Assembly: GCF_030463565.1 (NCBI RefSeq)
Contig: NC_134644.1
Span: forward strand, 149,755,967-149,819,966
DNA from: Pelecanus crispus
Taxonomy: Eukaryota; Chordata; Aves; Pelecaniformes; Pelecanidae
DNA: 64,000 nucleotides
Reading direction: 5' to 3'
Part shown: positions 1-9,833 of the stretch, one piece after another
Layout of the letters: the number at the start of each line of letters is the position of its first letter
Position numbering within the stretch: the first letter of the stretch is position 1
The notes under the pieces: model-generated
Databases searched by the model: none
Seen by the model: only the letters and a program-made list of their open reading frames with translations
Told to the model about the DNA's origin: nothing
Translations under genes and position numbers: made by a program

Positions 1-2452
1 CTGTAACGCTCACCATTTTATCTGGCAGACACAACTACTGCCTGAAGCAAAGGTGGCATTTAAGGATTTGGAGGAGCAGTTGTGATTATATGGGACTTAT
101 AATTTCATTAAAAAAAGAAAATAAAGTTTTGTACTCTCAAAGTGTGTTTTTATCAGATCTCTAATCTGATCATCAATTTTAATTTCCTTGACTGTGAAAG
201 TCTTGTGTAATTTGGAGGAACTTTGGAAGGTAAAACAGGCTGAGCTATCCATTGGGCCCTTACTTCTCTAAGAAAACTCTTGAGGCAAAGCCAGAAAAAT
301 TTTCCTGTTGGATGCCTTTCCTCACCTCTGTTTTGAAGCAGGATGTTGGTTTTTTGATCTTTGAGTAGCATTTCAGGAAAATACCTGATTCTTGTTGTGA
401 GGTCTTTATTCTGGAGGTTGCACCATAATTTTGGTATCTCTGAAGGTTTTTCCAGTATTATTCTGTGCCGGTAGCTTTAATGTAGTACATTTTTAATGAT
501 TCCAAATTATATTTTCTACAGTACAGAAGTCATTTAGTTATTGTCTTGTTAACACCCTTCCTCGCAATGCCAAATGCATATAAGTCTCGATCGTGAGTTC
601 AAAACTTTGCTGTTGTGCTCAGATTTTCAGCTTTTCTTTCTCTACAAAAATAAGATAAAAAGTCAGTTTGGAATGAGTGAGTCACACTATTCTGTTGTAA
701 GAGGATATATTTTTATTTGTTAGGAATTATCTTATGCACATTTGCTGGATTTATTACCCAATAGTTACTTGGGTAATTGGTGTCTGTAATGAGCAGAACA
801 CATTTTGATTCCTAAGGAACGGTCCAAGAAGAGGTTGATTCTTTTCTTCTTTCAGGTCTTGCAATAATTTAGTCTCTTGTCCGTGTCTTCTTCTTTCCAG
901 TATCACTAAAGGATATTTATTAGACATGTCCATTATCTTATTTTAAAGGAGCCTCCATCTTCCAGCAGGGCTCTGAATGTGGAGGAAATTAAATTTAAGG
1001 TCATCTTTAGGGAGTTTTCTGTCCTCTTACTCTTTATTTCAAAAGAAAAGGGCTTCTGAATTATGTGGAGTTTAAAAACATGTGCATTCCTAGTGACTGG
1101 AACATAAAGTCATAACAGTCTTCCTGTAGATAGAAACTACTGGGTTTTTTAGGTTTAAGGGTTTAACAGATTTGCTGTAGAGGAGAGATTTGTTGTTGAA
1201 GCAGCGCATTACAAGGGAAAAACTGTTCAGTTCATGTAGTTTAAGTCAAGTCAGGATCAAAGAAGTTTTTTGACAGATTTATTTATGATATGTAATTAAC
1301 TGGCAATCGTTGAACTATAGTCTTGGGCTCAATATCAGCAATGCAACAGATAACCACAATACCAGCCATTTACAAAATGGTGATATGCAACTACAAATTT
1401 CCAGCCCCTGTTCTGTAACTGATCCCAACATGTGCCATGCACACAGCAGCTTGTGTGTGCACACACGCATCCCTCTCACAGGCCATGGGGTGTGCAGGCC
1501 CCCCTGTCTGGGCATGCAGGACCTTCTGCCTGCACACCCCCGCTATGGGAGACACGGGTGCTCCCCGCCCCATGTGATCCCGGGGCCCCACCACCTCCTG
1601 CCAGACCCAGGAGGTGACCCTGTGCCCCCGGGGTGCAGGTCATAGAATCATAGAATTGTCTAGGTTGGAAAAGACCTTTAAGATCATCCAGTCCAACCAT
1701 TAACCTACACTACCAAGCCCACCTAAACCAATCAAGGGTAGACTAGACTAAACCATGTCCCGAAGTGCCACATCTACCTGTTTTTTGAACACTTCCAGGG
1801 ATGGTGACTCCACCACCTCTCTGGGCAGCCTGTTCCAATGCTTGACCACCCTTTCCGTAAAGAAATTTTTCCTAATTTCCAGCCTAAACCTCCCCTGGTG
1901 CAGCTTGGGCCCATTTCCTCTCGTCCTATCGCTAGCTACTTGGGAGAAGAGACCAACACCCACAGGTCCTTGGGGTGTCCCTGTGGAGAGCTGGGGGGGG
2001 CTGCTGGGGGTACCCATGCGGTGGGGGATGGCTCTGCCAAGCCCCGGCAGAGCCCCTGGTGCCACGGGCCACATCAGACAGGGTCACACCAGCCCTGACG
2101 GCTGCTGCCTCCACTCCAGGGTCTCTTCCCCATTACAAGTATTCATGTGTTTTCTGTACTTCTTTTCAGCCTGGTTCCTTGTGTTTCAAAAATATCATGG
2201 TAATTTCCTAGTTACTGCTTAATCTGGCTGATGGTCCCCCTTCCTCTTTCATGATCACTTGGGGCAAATATCCCCCTGGCAGTTTGGGGCGCTCTGTTTG
2301 CACTGGCATCTTTATCTTAGCAGGCATTGTCATCTAGGCCATTTGCCTAGGGTGGGCTGTGCAAGCACCCCTACCTCGGTGTCATAGTAAAAAATGTAAT
2401 TGGTCTGCAAGAATTTCACCGGTCAATGAAATGTCACCTTTTTTGTCTCTAG
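1..2452 (+). other. SDC2: SDC2 intron 2, 3' part
   Basis: No coding exon is seen here. The intron ends with a pyrimidine-rich tract and AG at 2451-2452. Positions 1-1400 are ordinary AT-rich intron. Positions 1410-2110 are unusually GC-rich for this intron and contain a CR1 insertion at 1640-1963. The GC-rich flanks do not resemble any family I recognise. The short open frames in this stretch overlap on both strands and look spurious. Confidence 0.8.
1640..1963 (-). mobile_element. CR1 LINE 3' fragment, antisense in SDC2 intron 2
   Basis: The + strand begins with the reverse complement of the CR1 3' tail (TCATAGAATCATAGAATTG), followed by the conserved 3' UTR and then the C-terminal part of the CR1 ORF2 protein on the minus strand (motif RTRGNG, then NWNRLP-type residues). 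It is 5'-truncated at about 1963, as is usual for CR1. The flanking DNA is GC-rich and is not part of the element. The minus reading frame runs on out of the element into that flank, so a longer minus-strand open frame reaching 2074 is chimeric and is not a gene. Confidence 0.92.
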
Positions 2453-2586
2453 GTGCTGAAGAAGATGAGGATAGTGCAGTGGTAACAACATCCAGAACAC
2501 TTCCAAAGTTACCGACAACTAGTGATGCATCTAGCGCTGAGACCACCACAGTGAAAATGCAGACCAAGGTGCCTGCACAAACAAAG
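2453..2586 (+). CDS. SDC2: Syndecan-2 exon 3 (ectodomain)
   Basis: The exon is preceded by a polypyrimidine tract and AG (2451-2452) and followed by the donor GTGCGT at 2587. Its first two bases complete a glycine codon begun in exon 2; 44 full codons follow. The peptide starts with an acidic stretch (AEEDEDSAV) and continues through a Ser/Thr/Pro-rich segment to PAQTK. This aligns with human syndecan-2 from ADEDVESPE to IPAQTK. It is part of the extracellular stalk, which diverges rapidly between species; the acidic start and the KxPAQTK end are the conserved parts. Exons 4 and 5 continue the reading frame. Confidence 0.93.
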
Positions 2587-3396
2587 GTGCGTGGCTGGAG
2601 AGCAACACCGTTTACAATGGTTCTGCTGTACCCCATGGGCGGCTTGCTGTTAACTTTGTTTGATTTATATGGATTAAAAAGCCTCCACAAACTTTACTTA
2701 ATGCTACTGCAGCCTGTTATATGAATACAGAGCCGCTCAGTTTCATTTCTACTAGAAAGTCTGCGTGAGGACATCTGGGTTTCACATGAAAAGAGAGAGA
2801 GATGCAAAAAAGAGTATCTCATGATACACAAGACAGTTTCACATGATACCTTTGAGTCCGAGCTGTACTTTTTTTTTACATCTCTCAAAGAGTTATTAAA
2901 AAATTCTACATGAAACTTCCGTTCTCAAAGGAGAATGTTGTGTGGTTTGGCTGTAGTTTGAACACATGCCAGGTTCCACTTACTATTTCAGTGTTTTCTT
3001 CTACCACCATAGGTAATATTGTCTAAGTTACCCTCAAAGACGTTCTGAATATAACATACCTGATGTGTTAATTTCAGAACTGTTATTTCATTCAGAGGCC
3101 GTTATTCTGATAAACACAGGCAATATTTAACAGCTGCTTGCTAAATATACTTTTGGGGGTTTTAAACTTGTGGATAGTGTTTTTCATTCCGACATCGTGA
3201 CGACAAATAGATCCAGTTACAATGTCTAGCACAGCTTTCTGCGGTCAAAAAGCTTCCCATGTGTTGTGTTTGTGGGTATGGTGGAGTATGTGCGTGGAGC
3301 CACAGCTTCGTGGCTGCCGGTGACGGGCAGTGACTGTGCTGACTTGCGGTGTGCCCTGTCTGTAAGCAATGCTCTGTTTTCCTTTTTGTGCCACAG
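2587..3396 (+). other. SDC2: SDC2 intron 3
   Basis: This is an 810-bp phase-0 intron with donor GTGCGT at 2587 and acceptor CCACAG ending at 3396. No repeat or additional exon is recognised. The open frame that crosses exon 3 simply runs into intron sequence and ends near 2724. Confidence 0.85.
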
Positions 3397-3532
3397 TCAC
3401 CTGAAGAAATCGGTAAAGAGGAAAGGCTCGAGACAGATGCCAAGAAAAAGAGTGATGAGCCAGGGGACGACACTGATGTGTTCACCGAGAAGCATTCAGA
3501 AAACCTCTTCCAGAGAACAGAAGTTCTGGCAG
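3397..3532 (+). CDS. SDC2: Syndecan-2 exon 4 (juxtamembrane ectodomain)
   Basis: This 136-bp exon encodes 45 residues plus the first base of an alanine codon. The acceptor is CCACAG and the donor GTAAGG begins at 3533. The peptide runs from SPEE through a Lys/Glu-rich stretch to DTDVFTEKHSENLFQRTEVLA, the same length as the human exon (45 residues). The last 15 residues are the membrane-proximal stalk that is cleaved when syndecans are shed. Human has FKR where this bird has FQR, so one basic residue of that short basic patch is missing. Phase 1 at the 3' end fits exon 5. Confidence 0.95.
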
Positions 3533-5195
3533 GTAAGGCGTCGTTTGCTGAGGTCCATCTCACCAGAAATACCACAGAAAATGGAGGGCATCCATATCAA
3601 ATAATACAAACTCAACATTTGTGGGTTTTGATAGATTCTTAAACACATTCATGGGGGTAGCCAGTGGTTGATTTGATGAGAATGAGATGGGCATCTTCTG
3701 GTGTTCTTTAATGGTGAAGTCTTTGCTAATTGATTTGATGCCTGCAAGTTGAATACTGCCTGCTGAATATCTGGAGCTTCCACAGCTCGGAAAGGGAGTT
3801 GCTATTTGGATTGACGCTTGTGGTGCAGAAATGTATTTCTCACCCACGCTCCTGAGAGCACATTGCTGTCTGGTCTGTCTGGTGCAGGTAGACACTGCCA
3901 GGGAGGAGCTCATGGCAGGGGCGGGTGGATGGAGAGGGATGGGTGAGCGCTGTCCTTAGGATACAGAGGGTCTGTTTCCATGCATAATCCAGGGAGCCAT
4001 ATGCTGGCCACCAATGTTTTCCCATGGCTTTAGAATCATAGAATCGTTTAGGTTGGAAAAGACCTTTAAGATCATCCAGTCCAACCATTAACCTACACTA
4101 CCAAATCCACACTAAACCAATCAAGGGTAGACTAGACTAAACCATGTCCCCAAGTGCCACATCTACCCGTTTTTTGAACGCTTCCAGGGATGGTGACTCC
4201 ACCACCTCCCTGGGCAGCCTGTTCCAATTCTTGACCACCCTTTCCGTAAAGAAATTTTTCCTAATTTCCAACCTAAACCTCCCCTGGCACAGCTTGAGCC
4301 CATTTCCTCTTGTCCTATCGCTAACTACATGGGAGAAGAGACCAACACCCACCTCACTACAACCTCCTTTCAGGGAGTTGTAGAGAGCGATAAGATCTCC
4401 CCTCAGCCTCCTCTTCTCCTTCTTCTTTCCTACATGTGAGGTTTTTTTTGGCATAAGAACAGTGTTTACAGGTATACTTTTCCCCCCGGGTCCTTGGAGG
4501 GGGTGTTGGGAGCCATGAAGGTCACACAGTTTTGTCCTAAATCTTCCTCTGAGCACTAAAATGTGAAATAGCCTTAATATTCACATTAGTGGAAGCATGT
4601 GGGTTTGCTTTTGAAGTTTAGTTGGAGTTGATACTTTCTGCACCCCCGCAGGTGCATGATGAATGTAATGCCTCTGTTCCTACAGCTCCGTGAAATGTTC
4701 TCTCCTATTACTCATAAATAGGAAATTCATTTCGGTCTAGAGTCAGAGCAAAAACTGATGGAGAAAAGGGAAAACCCATTTCTTAGCTAGTGCAACAAAA
4801 TAGTTCTTTTAATGCTGAAAATGTTAACTGTTGAAAAATGAGTTTGAAAGAAACTTAAATATTACTATTATAAATGAAGACAACTTTATGCTCTGGCAGT
4901 ATGGGTGGCTTTCTCAATTGAGGTTTTAGAAAATTTTTAATAACTTTTTTAGAACTGTGGGCTGTTGGATCACTCACTTGTAGGTTCAATGTCCTTTTAA
5001 ATGATTGCCTTCATAAACACAAACAGGCTTTCTGAGAATATACTTCAGGGTACTAATAATCAAGAGAGTTGCATAATGGGAGCCCTTTTCTGTAATTTGA
5101 AAGTAATGGCAAACTCACTGTGTGAGATGAAAATGAAACATGGTGCTAAACTTGTTTTTCCGGCATATTGTGACTCTCTGTTTCTTTGATTACAG
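3533..5195 (+). other. SDC2: SDC2 intron 4
   Basis: A 1,663-bp phase-1 intron with donor GTAAGG and acceptor TTGATTACAG ending at 5195. It contains the antisense CR1 fragment at 4030-4420. Nothing else is recognised. Confidence 0.88.
4030..4420 (-). mobile_element. CR1 LINE 3' fragment, antisense in SDC2 intron 4
   Basis: It starts with the inverted CR1 tail (TAGAATCATAGAATCG) and continues through the 3' UTR into the C-terminus of ORF2 on the minus strand ([13 protein letters not shown], then RTRGNG, then NWNRLP). It belongs to the same subfamily as the copies at 1640, 15417 and 63174. It is 5'-truncated near 4420, after which a pyrimidine-rich stretch unrelated to CR1 follows. Confidence 0.92.
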
Positions 5196-5359
5196 CTGTT
5201 ATTGCTGGCGGAGTTATCGGTTTTCTTTTCGCAATCTTCCTTATCCTGCTGCTGGTATATCGTATGAGAAAGAAGGATGAAGGCAGTTACGACCTTGGTG
5301 AACGTAAACCATCCTGTGCTGCCTATCAAAAGGCACCTACTAAGGAGTTTTATGCATAA
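5196..5359 (+). CDS. SDC2: Syndecan-2 exon 5 (transmembrane and cytoplasmic)
   Basis: This terminal coding exon begins after TTGATTACAG; its first two bases complete an alanine codon, and 53 codons and TAA follow (stop at 5357-5359). It encodes the membrane span from AVIAGGVIG to LLLVYR, including the GxxxG dimerisation motif (GGVIG) of syndecans. The cytoplasmic C1 region follows ([14 protein letters not shown]), then the syndecan-2-specific V region ([10 protein letters not shown]) and the C2 end EFYA, the type II PDZ ligand bound by syntenin and CASK in studied species. The tail is almost identical to human syndecan-2. The exception is a cysteine where human has the second serine of the PSS pair. 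Confidence 0.97.
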
Positions 5360-5405
5360 AATTCCTATTTAGTGTCTCTATTTATGAGATCACTGAACTT
5401 TTTTA

Positions 5406-5411
5406 AATAAA
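5406..5411 (+). terminator. SDC2: Proximal poly(A) signal AATAAA of SDC2
   Basis: A canonical hexamer 47 bp after the stop codon, followed some 25 bp later by a T-rich tract that could act as a downstream element. Use of this site would give a transcript with almost no 3' UTR. Confidence 0.45.
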
Positions 5412-7398
5412 GCTTTTGCATAGAATAATGAAGATCTTTTTTTTTTTTTTTTTTCATTAAAGAGCCATTACGGCACCTTTATGATAAAATCCCATTGTAT
5501 TTAAAACTTCTCATGTATTCCTTTAAAAATGTAAAATTAAAACTTAACATTTGCAGTGTTCTGTGAATAACAGTGGCAAAGCATTATTTTATAAAACCAT
5601 TGATGTTCACTGAATCATTTTTAAAACTTTATGCATAAATATAAAATAATGAAAATGATTGTTTTATCCTATGGTTCAATGAAAGTTGTTTAATTTTTGT
5701 CGGCATGTCTCAGATTGATCTTACAAGTTAGTTTTTATTTCATTAATTTATCTGTTTCCAAAAAATGCCTTTTTGTAGTTGTCATGGTGCAATTTGTCTT
5801 CAGATAATTCAGATAACAGTAACTTTTAGTGTAAATGTAATTTTTCAGCTATGTAAACTTTAACCTCCACTTTGTATAAATTTAAGTGTCAGAATATCAA
5901 TTTTACACTTTGCATTGTTTCTCAGCATACCTGTAGCTTCAGTGAGATTTGTAACAGCAAATTAATGTGTAAAATTGGATTATTACTACAAGCTGTATAG
6001 TCATATTCTTACTAAACAAATCTCCTGTAAGGAAGATTTGGAGTAAGCTACTGACAAACCTAAGCAAACCCAAAGACTCTAACAGTATTTTGAGAAGTTG
6101 CTGCAGATTTCTATGGCCACTGTATTTGTTAATTATTTGCAATTTGAAGGTACAAGTAGGGGTTTAAATTTTTGTTCTTTAAAAATGCATTTAAGTTGTA
6201 AACGTCTTTTAAAGCCTTTGAAGTGCCTATGATTATATGTAACTTGTCGCAGACTGGTGTTAATGAGTATATAACAGTAAAAGAAAATGTTGGTATTTTA
6301 TAAGCACAGACAATTCTAATGGTAACTTTTGTAGTCTTACATGGATAGACATAATTGTAATTTGGGAACATAAACACTACTGAATAAATCATGTGGCCTA
6401 ATACTGAGAATTCCATTGTGATATACTTTTATACGCTTTTCATTTTATGTCTACTTGCTTTTGTTTTAATGTCACAGAGTACATCTAGTAGATCTTAAAA
6501 ATCCAGACCAAAAAAAAAAAAAAAAAGGCTGTTGATCAGGATGATCCTCAGTCCAGATTTATCGCTGAGAAAAGTGGGGATGTTTCAGTCTTGCATCTGG
6601 TGTATGAGTCATTCAACCTTTGCATTATATTAATGACAGTATTGACACAGACCTGTTCTTCCTGCAAATGTTGTTTTCCGTACTGTAAAATTCAAAGGAG
6701 TACCCGGTTTCATTTATTGTGTATATCGGTTTTTGATTTGTTGTTCTGGCTTGTTTTTTTCCCCGGCCTTTTGGAGAATTTTGGTTTATTCTGCTCGGAC
6801 TCCAGCAGAAGAGTTGAGACAAGTGGAATATCTTCATAAGAGAAGAAAGAAATATTCCAAGTAGAAGAGAAAAGGCTCTGTTGCTTAAACCGCAGATAGG
6901 TGTTGGATAGAGGGGCACGTGAGAAGACGATAGTCTGCCTCCTTATATTATGCTTTGTAACAGACAAATGGCTTCGTCTTCTGCTCTGTTAACCTCCTCG
7001 TTTTTTATTTTTGAGATTTCCAAAATATAGGTGTTCAAGACGTCAAGCTGAACTGCTTCTCAGAAATGGCAATGTATTGTAAATAAGATCTGGTAGCTCT
7101 TTTCAGATAAGAGTTGCGTAACTTGTATTTGTTGCTGTCCCAAGTTCAGTGGTCATTTAGGAACAAACAAAAAACGCTATCCTGTGCTAAAATATTTAAT
7201 ATATTGCTTTTTAAATTACTTATACTTACTGGCAGGTTTTTCAAAGCCATACAAGTTCAACAAGTAAAAACAGGGTAAGAATTTAACAGGTATATCTTAT
7301 TGTGCAATATTTAGTGAAATTCAATTAGTAAAATAACTGCTTGAAATAACTGTGCCAAGAAAAGAAAATTTCTGGCAAATGCTGTGCCACTGCTGTAA

Positions 7399-7429
7399 AA
7401 TAAAGCATTTGTTAAAGTGCCAAAATAAA
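7399..7429 (+). terminator. SDC2: Distal paired poly(A) signals of SDC2
   Basis: Two AATAAA hexamers lie at 7399-7404 and 7424-7429 at the end of the long AT-rich region following the SDC2 stop codon. The pairing and position make this the likely main distal 3' end; no transcript data support it here. Confidence 0.55.
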
Positions 7430-9818
7430 GTCTACCATGCCTAAACTAATACTTTATTTGTATAGTCTGACATCCAGTTTTTTGAAGCCCACTTTGCTTA
7501 AGGTAGTAGATCTGAATTTTCTTTAAGGGTGCAATGAATATCGCTGTAAGTATAGCTATAAATATTAAACACCAGATAAATTTGTTTCCTCCTTCTTCAT
7601 AAGCAAATTGATATTAAGAAACCCATTTCCTTTTTGTTTATAAATGTTACTCTGTCTGTATACCTAATGCACAGGACACTTTATCCAACGCAGACATCTG
7701 TTGTAATTACGCAGGCTACCAAATACTATGCTTGTTGGGTTCCTCCTGCATCTGCTTACAAGCAGAAGCAATGGTAAAGTTTCAGCTCTGTTTCACCACT
7801 AGCCCTTTTATCCCCTACACATCCATTATCTGCTCTGTTACGCACAGAAGAGGTTTAATGCCTCAGCTATGTACACAGACTGAAAGTATCGCAGTCCTCC
7901 CACCCTCCCTAACAAAAACTTGAAACTTCTTTAACCTGCAGTAGGCATGATAGTCGCATTTATCACCTGGCGATCTCTTTGCCTTTCTCTTTTCAGTGCC
8001 AAACCATATTATTAGGGAAAAATTCTAACAGCTATCATCTCAATTATAAACATCGATTCGGCTTTCATCAGTCGGAAAACCGGGCTGATGCAGACACCCA
8101 GCTTCCAGCAATGCTATTCAGAAGAAATGGGCAGCTGAATGCACGTCTCTTACGCTGAGCCTTCCTAGCATGAGTTCGTCTTCGGTTTTGCTTCCCTTTT
8201 GTTCTCCCCTTCCTGGATGAGTTTCTAGCAATACTCTGGCTACTCATGGATGTTGCTGGGCAGCTGGGAGTCCCGGTGCCAGGCTGTGGATGCTGCACCA
8301 CGTGCCCGCAGCTAGCAGCGGCATCTGTACCTCTGGGATGGCTTTTTCTAAAGACCCTTGGCTCTTCTCTGCTGGAGCTGCTGTAGCAGCTCTGAAATTC
8401 CTCAGCAACCTGATCCGGCGCCTCCTTGTGATTGATAGGCTCTAGTGTTTATCAGAATGCCATTTTGCTTTGATTTACTCTGAGTTATAAATGGTTACTT
8501 CCTCTTAGATTCTTTGCAAATGAAGCCTGATGCAAGTAACGTAAAGCTTATGTTAAGTCTCTCGCCTTTGCTTTATTTGTGGAAAAATAACTTAAGAAGT
8601 TGAGCTCCTTGTTCCTCTGCTTGCCAGCTTTAAAAGTGAATTGTAGCTCATGTTTACAGGCTGCGTTGCTAGTTTTTTCTTCACTTTGAGCATTGCACTT
8701 CATGGAAATAGGATAAATCAAAACCAAAATTGTCCTCTTGCATCTCCTAACAAGAGAATAGCATATTTGCAACTCTGGCTAGTTGGTGCTCTTTTTTTCC
8801 CTTGGAGCTGTGTATTGAAATGATGGAGTGCAGTCTTAAATGACAGATACTATTTTTAAGCAACATATGGAATAGAGGAAACTTTTGTAAGGGAAGAAGT
8901 ATCCAGATAAACATTAAACAAAAACTATTGGTGCGAGGGAAATGATGATAGCATACTTAGTATTACATTCTTTGTTCAAGTAAGCAAACAAAGAGAAGGG
9001 GAAAAGGAATCTGAGGGGATAAAGATCTCTAAGGAAACTATTCTTACAGATGGAAATAACATAGCAATTTTTTTTTAACTTGCAATCAGTTATATTTCTT
9101 AGTATGTGCTTAATCAGACCGGCATAATTTGCTTTAAAGAATTTGCAATATTATTGTCCATTTTTAATGAGCTTTAATATTAGTTTTGTTACATTTAAGC
9201 TCTTGCCTGTGTATGACACAGCTCTGAACCTTGTTGTGAAACCTCTGTGCTGTGAGCTTTTAGAGCATTGCCTTTCCAACTTTCTCAACTTTCTTCAGGT
9301 TGAGAAAGCACAACTTTGATGTACAGTTTGAGAAAAGATATAGCAAGTATCCCCCTCCCTGGCACATCTTTTGGTCCTGGGATGGTTTGTGGCTGGAGCA
9401 GAAAAGCAGTTTTGCTAAGGAACTGGAGCGGGAGAGGGGGATGCTAACATGTGCATTTCATTTCCTCCTGCCTCTTGGGCTGACCAGGCGCTGGGTTCAG
9501 CTGTGTGGGTGGGAGTGGAGGAGCTGTAACCCAACCCTGCCAGTGGAAAAGATGCTTTGCTGAGATTTCTTCCCCTGTGAAGTAAAGTAAGTTGTATATT
9601 TTTTGCTTTGAAAACAAACAAATAATAAAACTTAAGCTCAGTAGAGCTAGAAGTGGAAACGTGGGCTCCTGCCCTGACCGCTGTGAAGCAATTTCACATG
9701 TGCATCGGATGTACAGAGTAGCTGCTTGCGTGGGTGGAAATCTGAAAAACCTTCTTGTGTGTTTGCAGTATCTGAGCTTAGTTTTTAGCGGCAATGGGGA
9801 GGGGAGAACAACACAGAG

Positions 9819-9833
9819 TTAGGGTTAGGGTTA
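9819..9833 (+). repeat. Short telomere-like motif (TTAGGG)2 TTA
   Basis: Two full TTAGGG units followed by TTA, in an otherwise non-repetitive intergenic region. It is too short to be called a true interstitial telomeric block. Confidence 0.6.

Larger units (their letters stand above)
1..7445 (+). other. SDC2: SDC2 gene, 3' part (exons 3-5 and 3' UTR)
   Basis: This is the 3' portion of the syndecan-2 gene. Syndecan-2 is a single-pass plasma-membrane heparan-sulfate proteoglycan that binds matrix and growth factors and signals through a short cytoplasmic tail with a PDZ-binding end. Three coding exons are visible at 2453-2586, 3397-3532 and 5196-5359, joined by GT-AG introns whose phases agree (0 after exon 3, 1 after exon 4). 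The joined product matches the C-terminal part of vertebrate syndecan-2 across ectodomain, membrane span and tail without gaps in exons 4 and 5. Exons 1 and 2, with the signal peptide and the Ser-Gly glycosaminoglycan attachment sites, lie upstream of the window. The right end at about 7445 is inferred from the last clustered AATAAA signals. Confidence 0.95.
5360..7445 (+). other. SDC2: SDC2 3' UTR (inferred extent)
   Basis: This AT-rich sequence downstream of the SDC2 stop codon has no coding potential or recognisable transposable element. AATAAA hexamers occur at 5406-5411, 6383-6388, 7399-7404 and 7424-7429. The last two, 25 bp apart, make the most plausible distal cleavage region, giving a UTR of about 2.1 kb, similar in scale to the long 3' UTR known for mammalian SDC2. 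A poly(T) run lies at about 5437-5454 and a poly(A) run at about 6510-6527. The extent is inferred from signals only. Confidence 0.65.

Noticed and set aside
8068..8301. Basic, Arg/Lys-rich 77-codon minus-strand frame
   Set aside because: No similarity recognised, no splice context, short.
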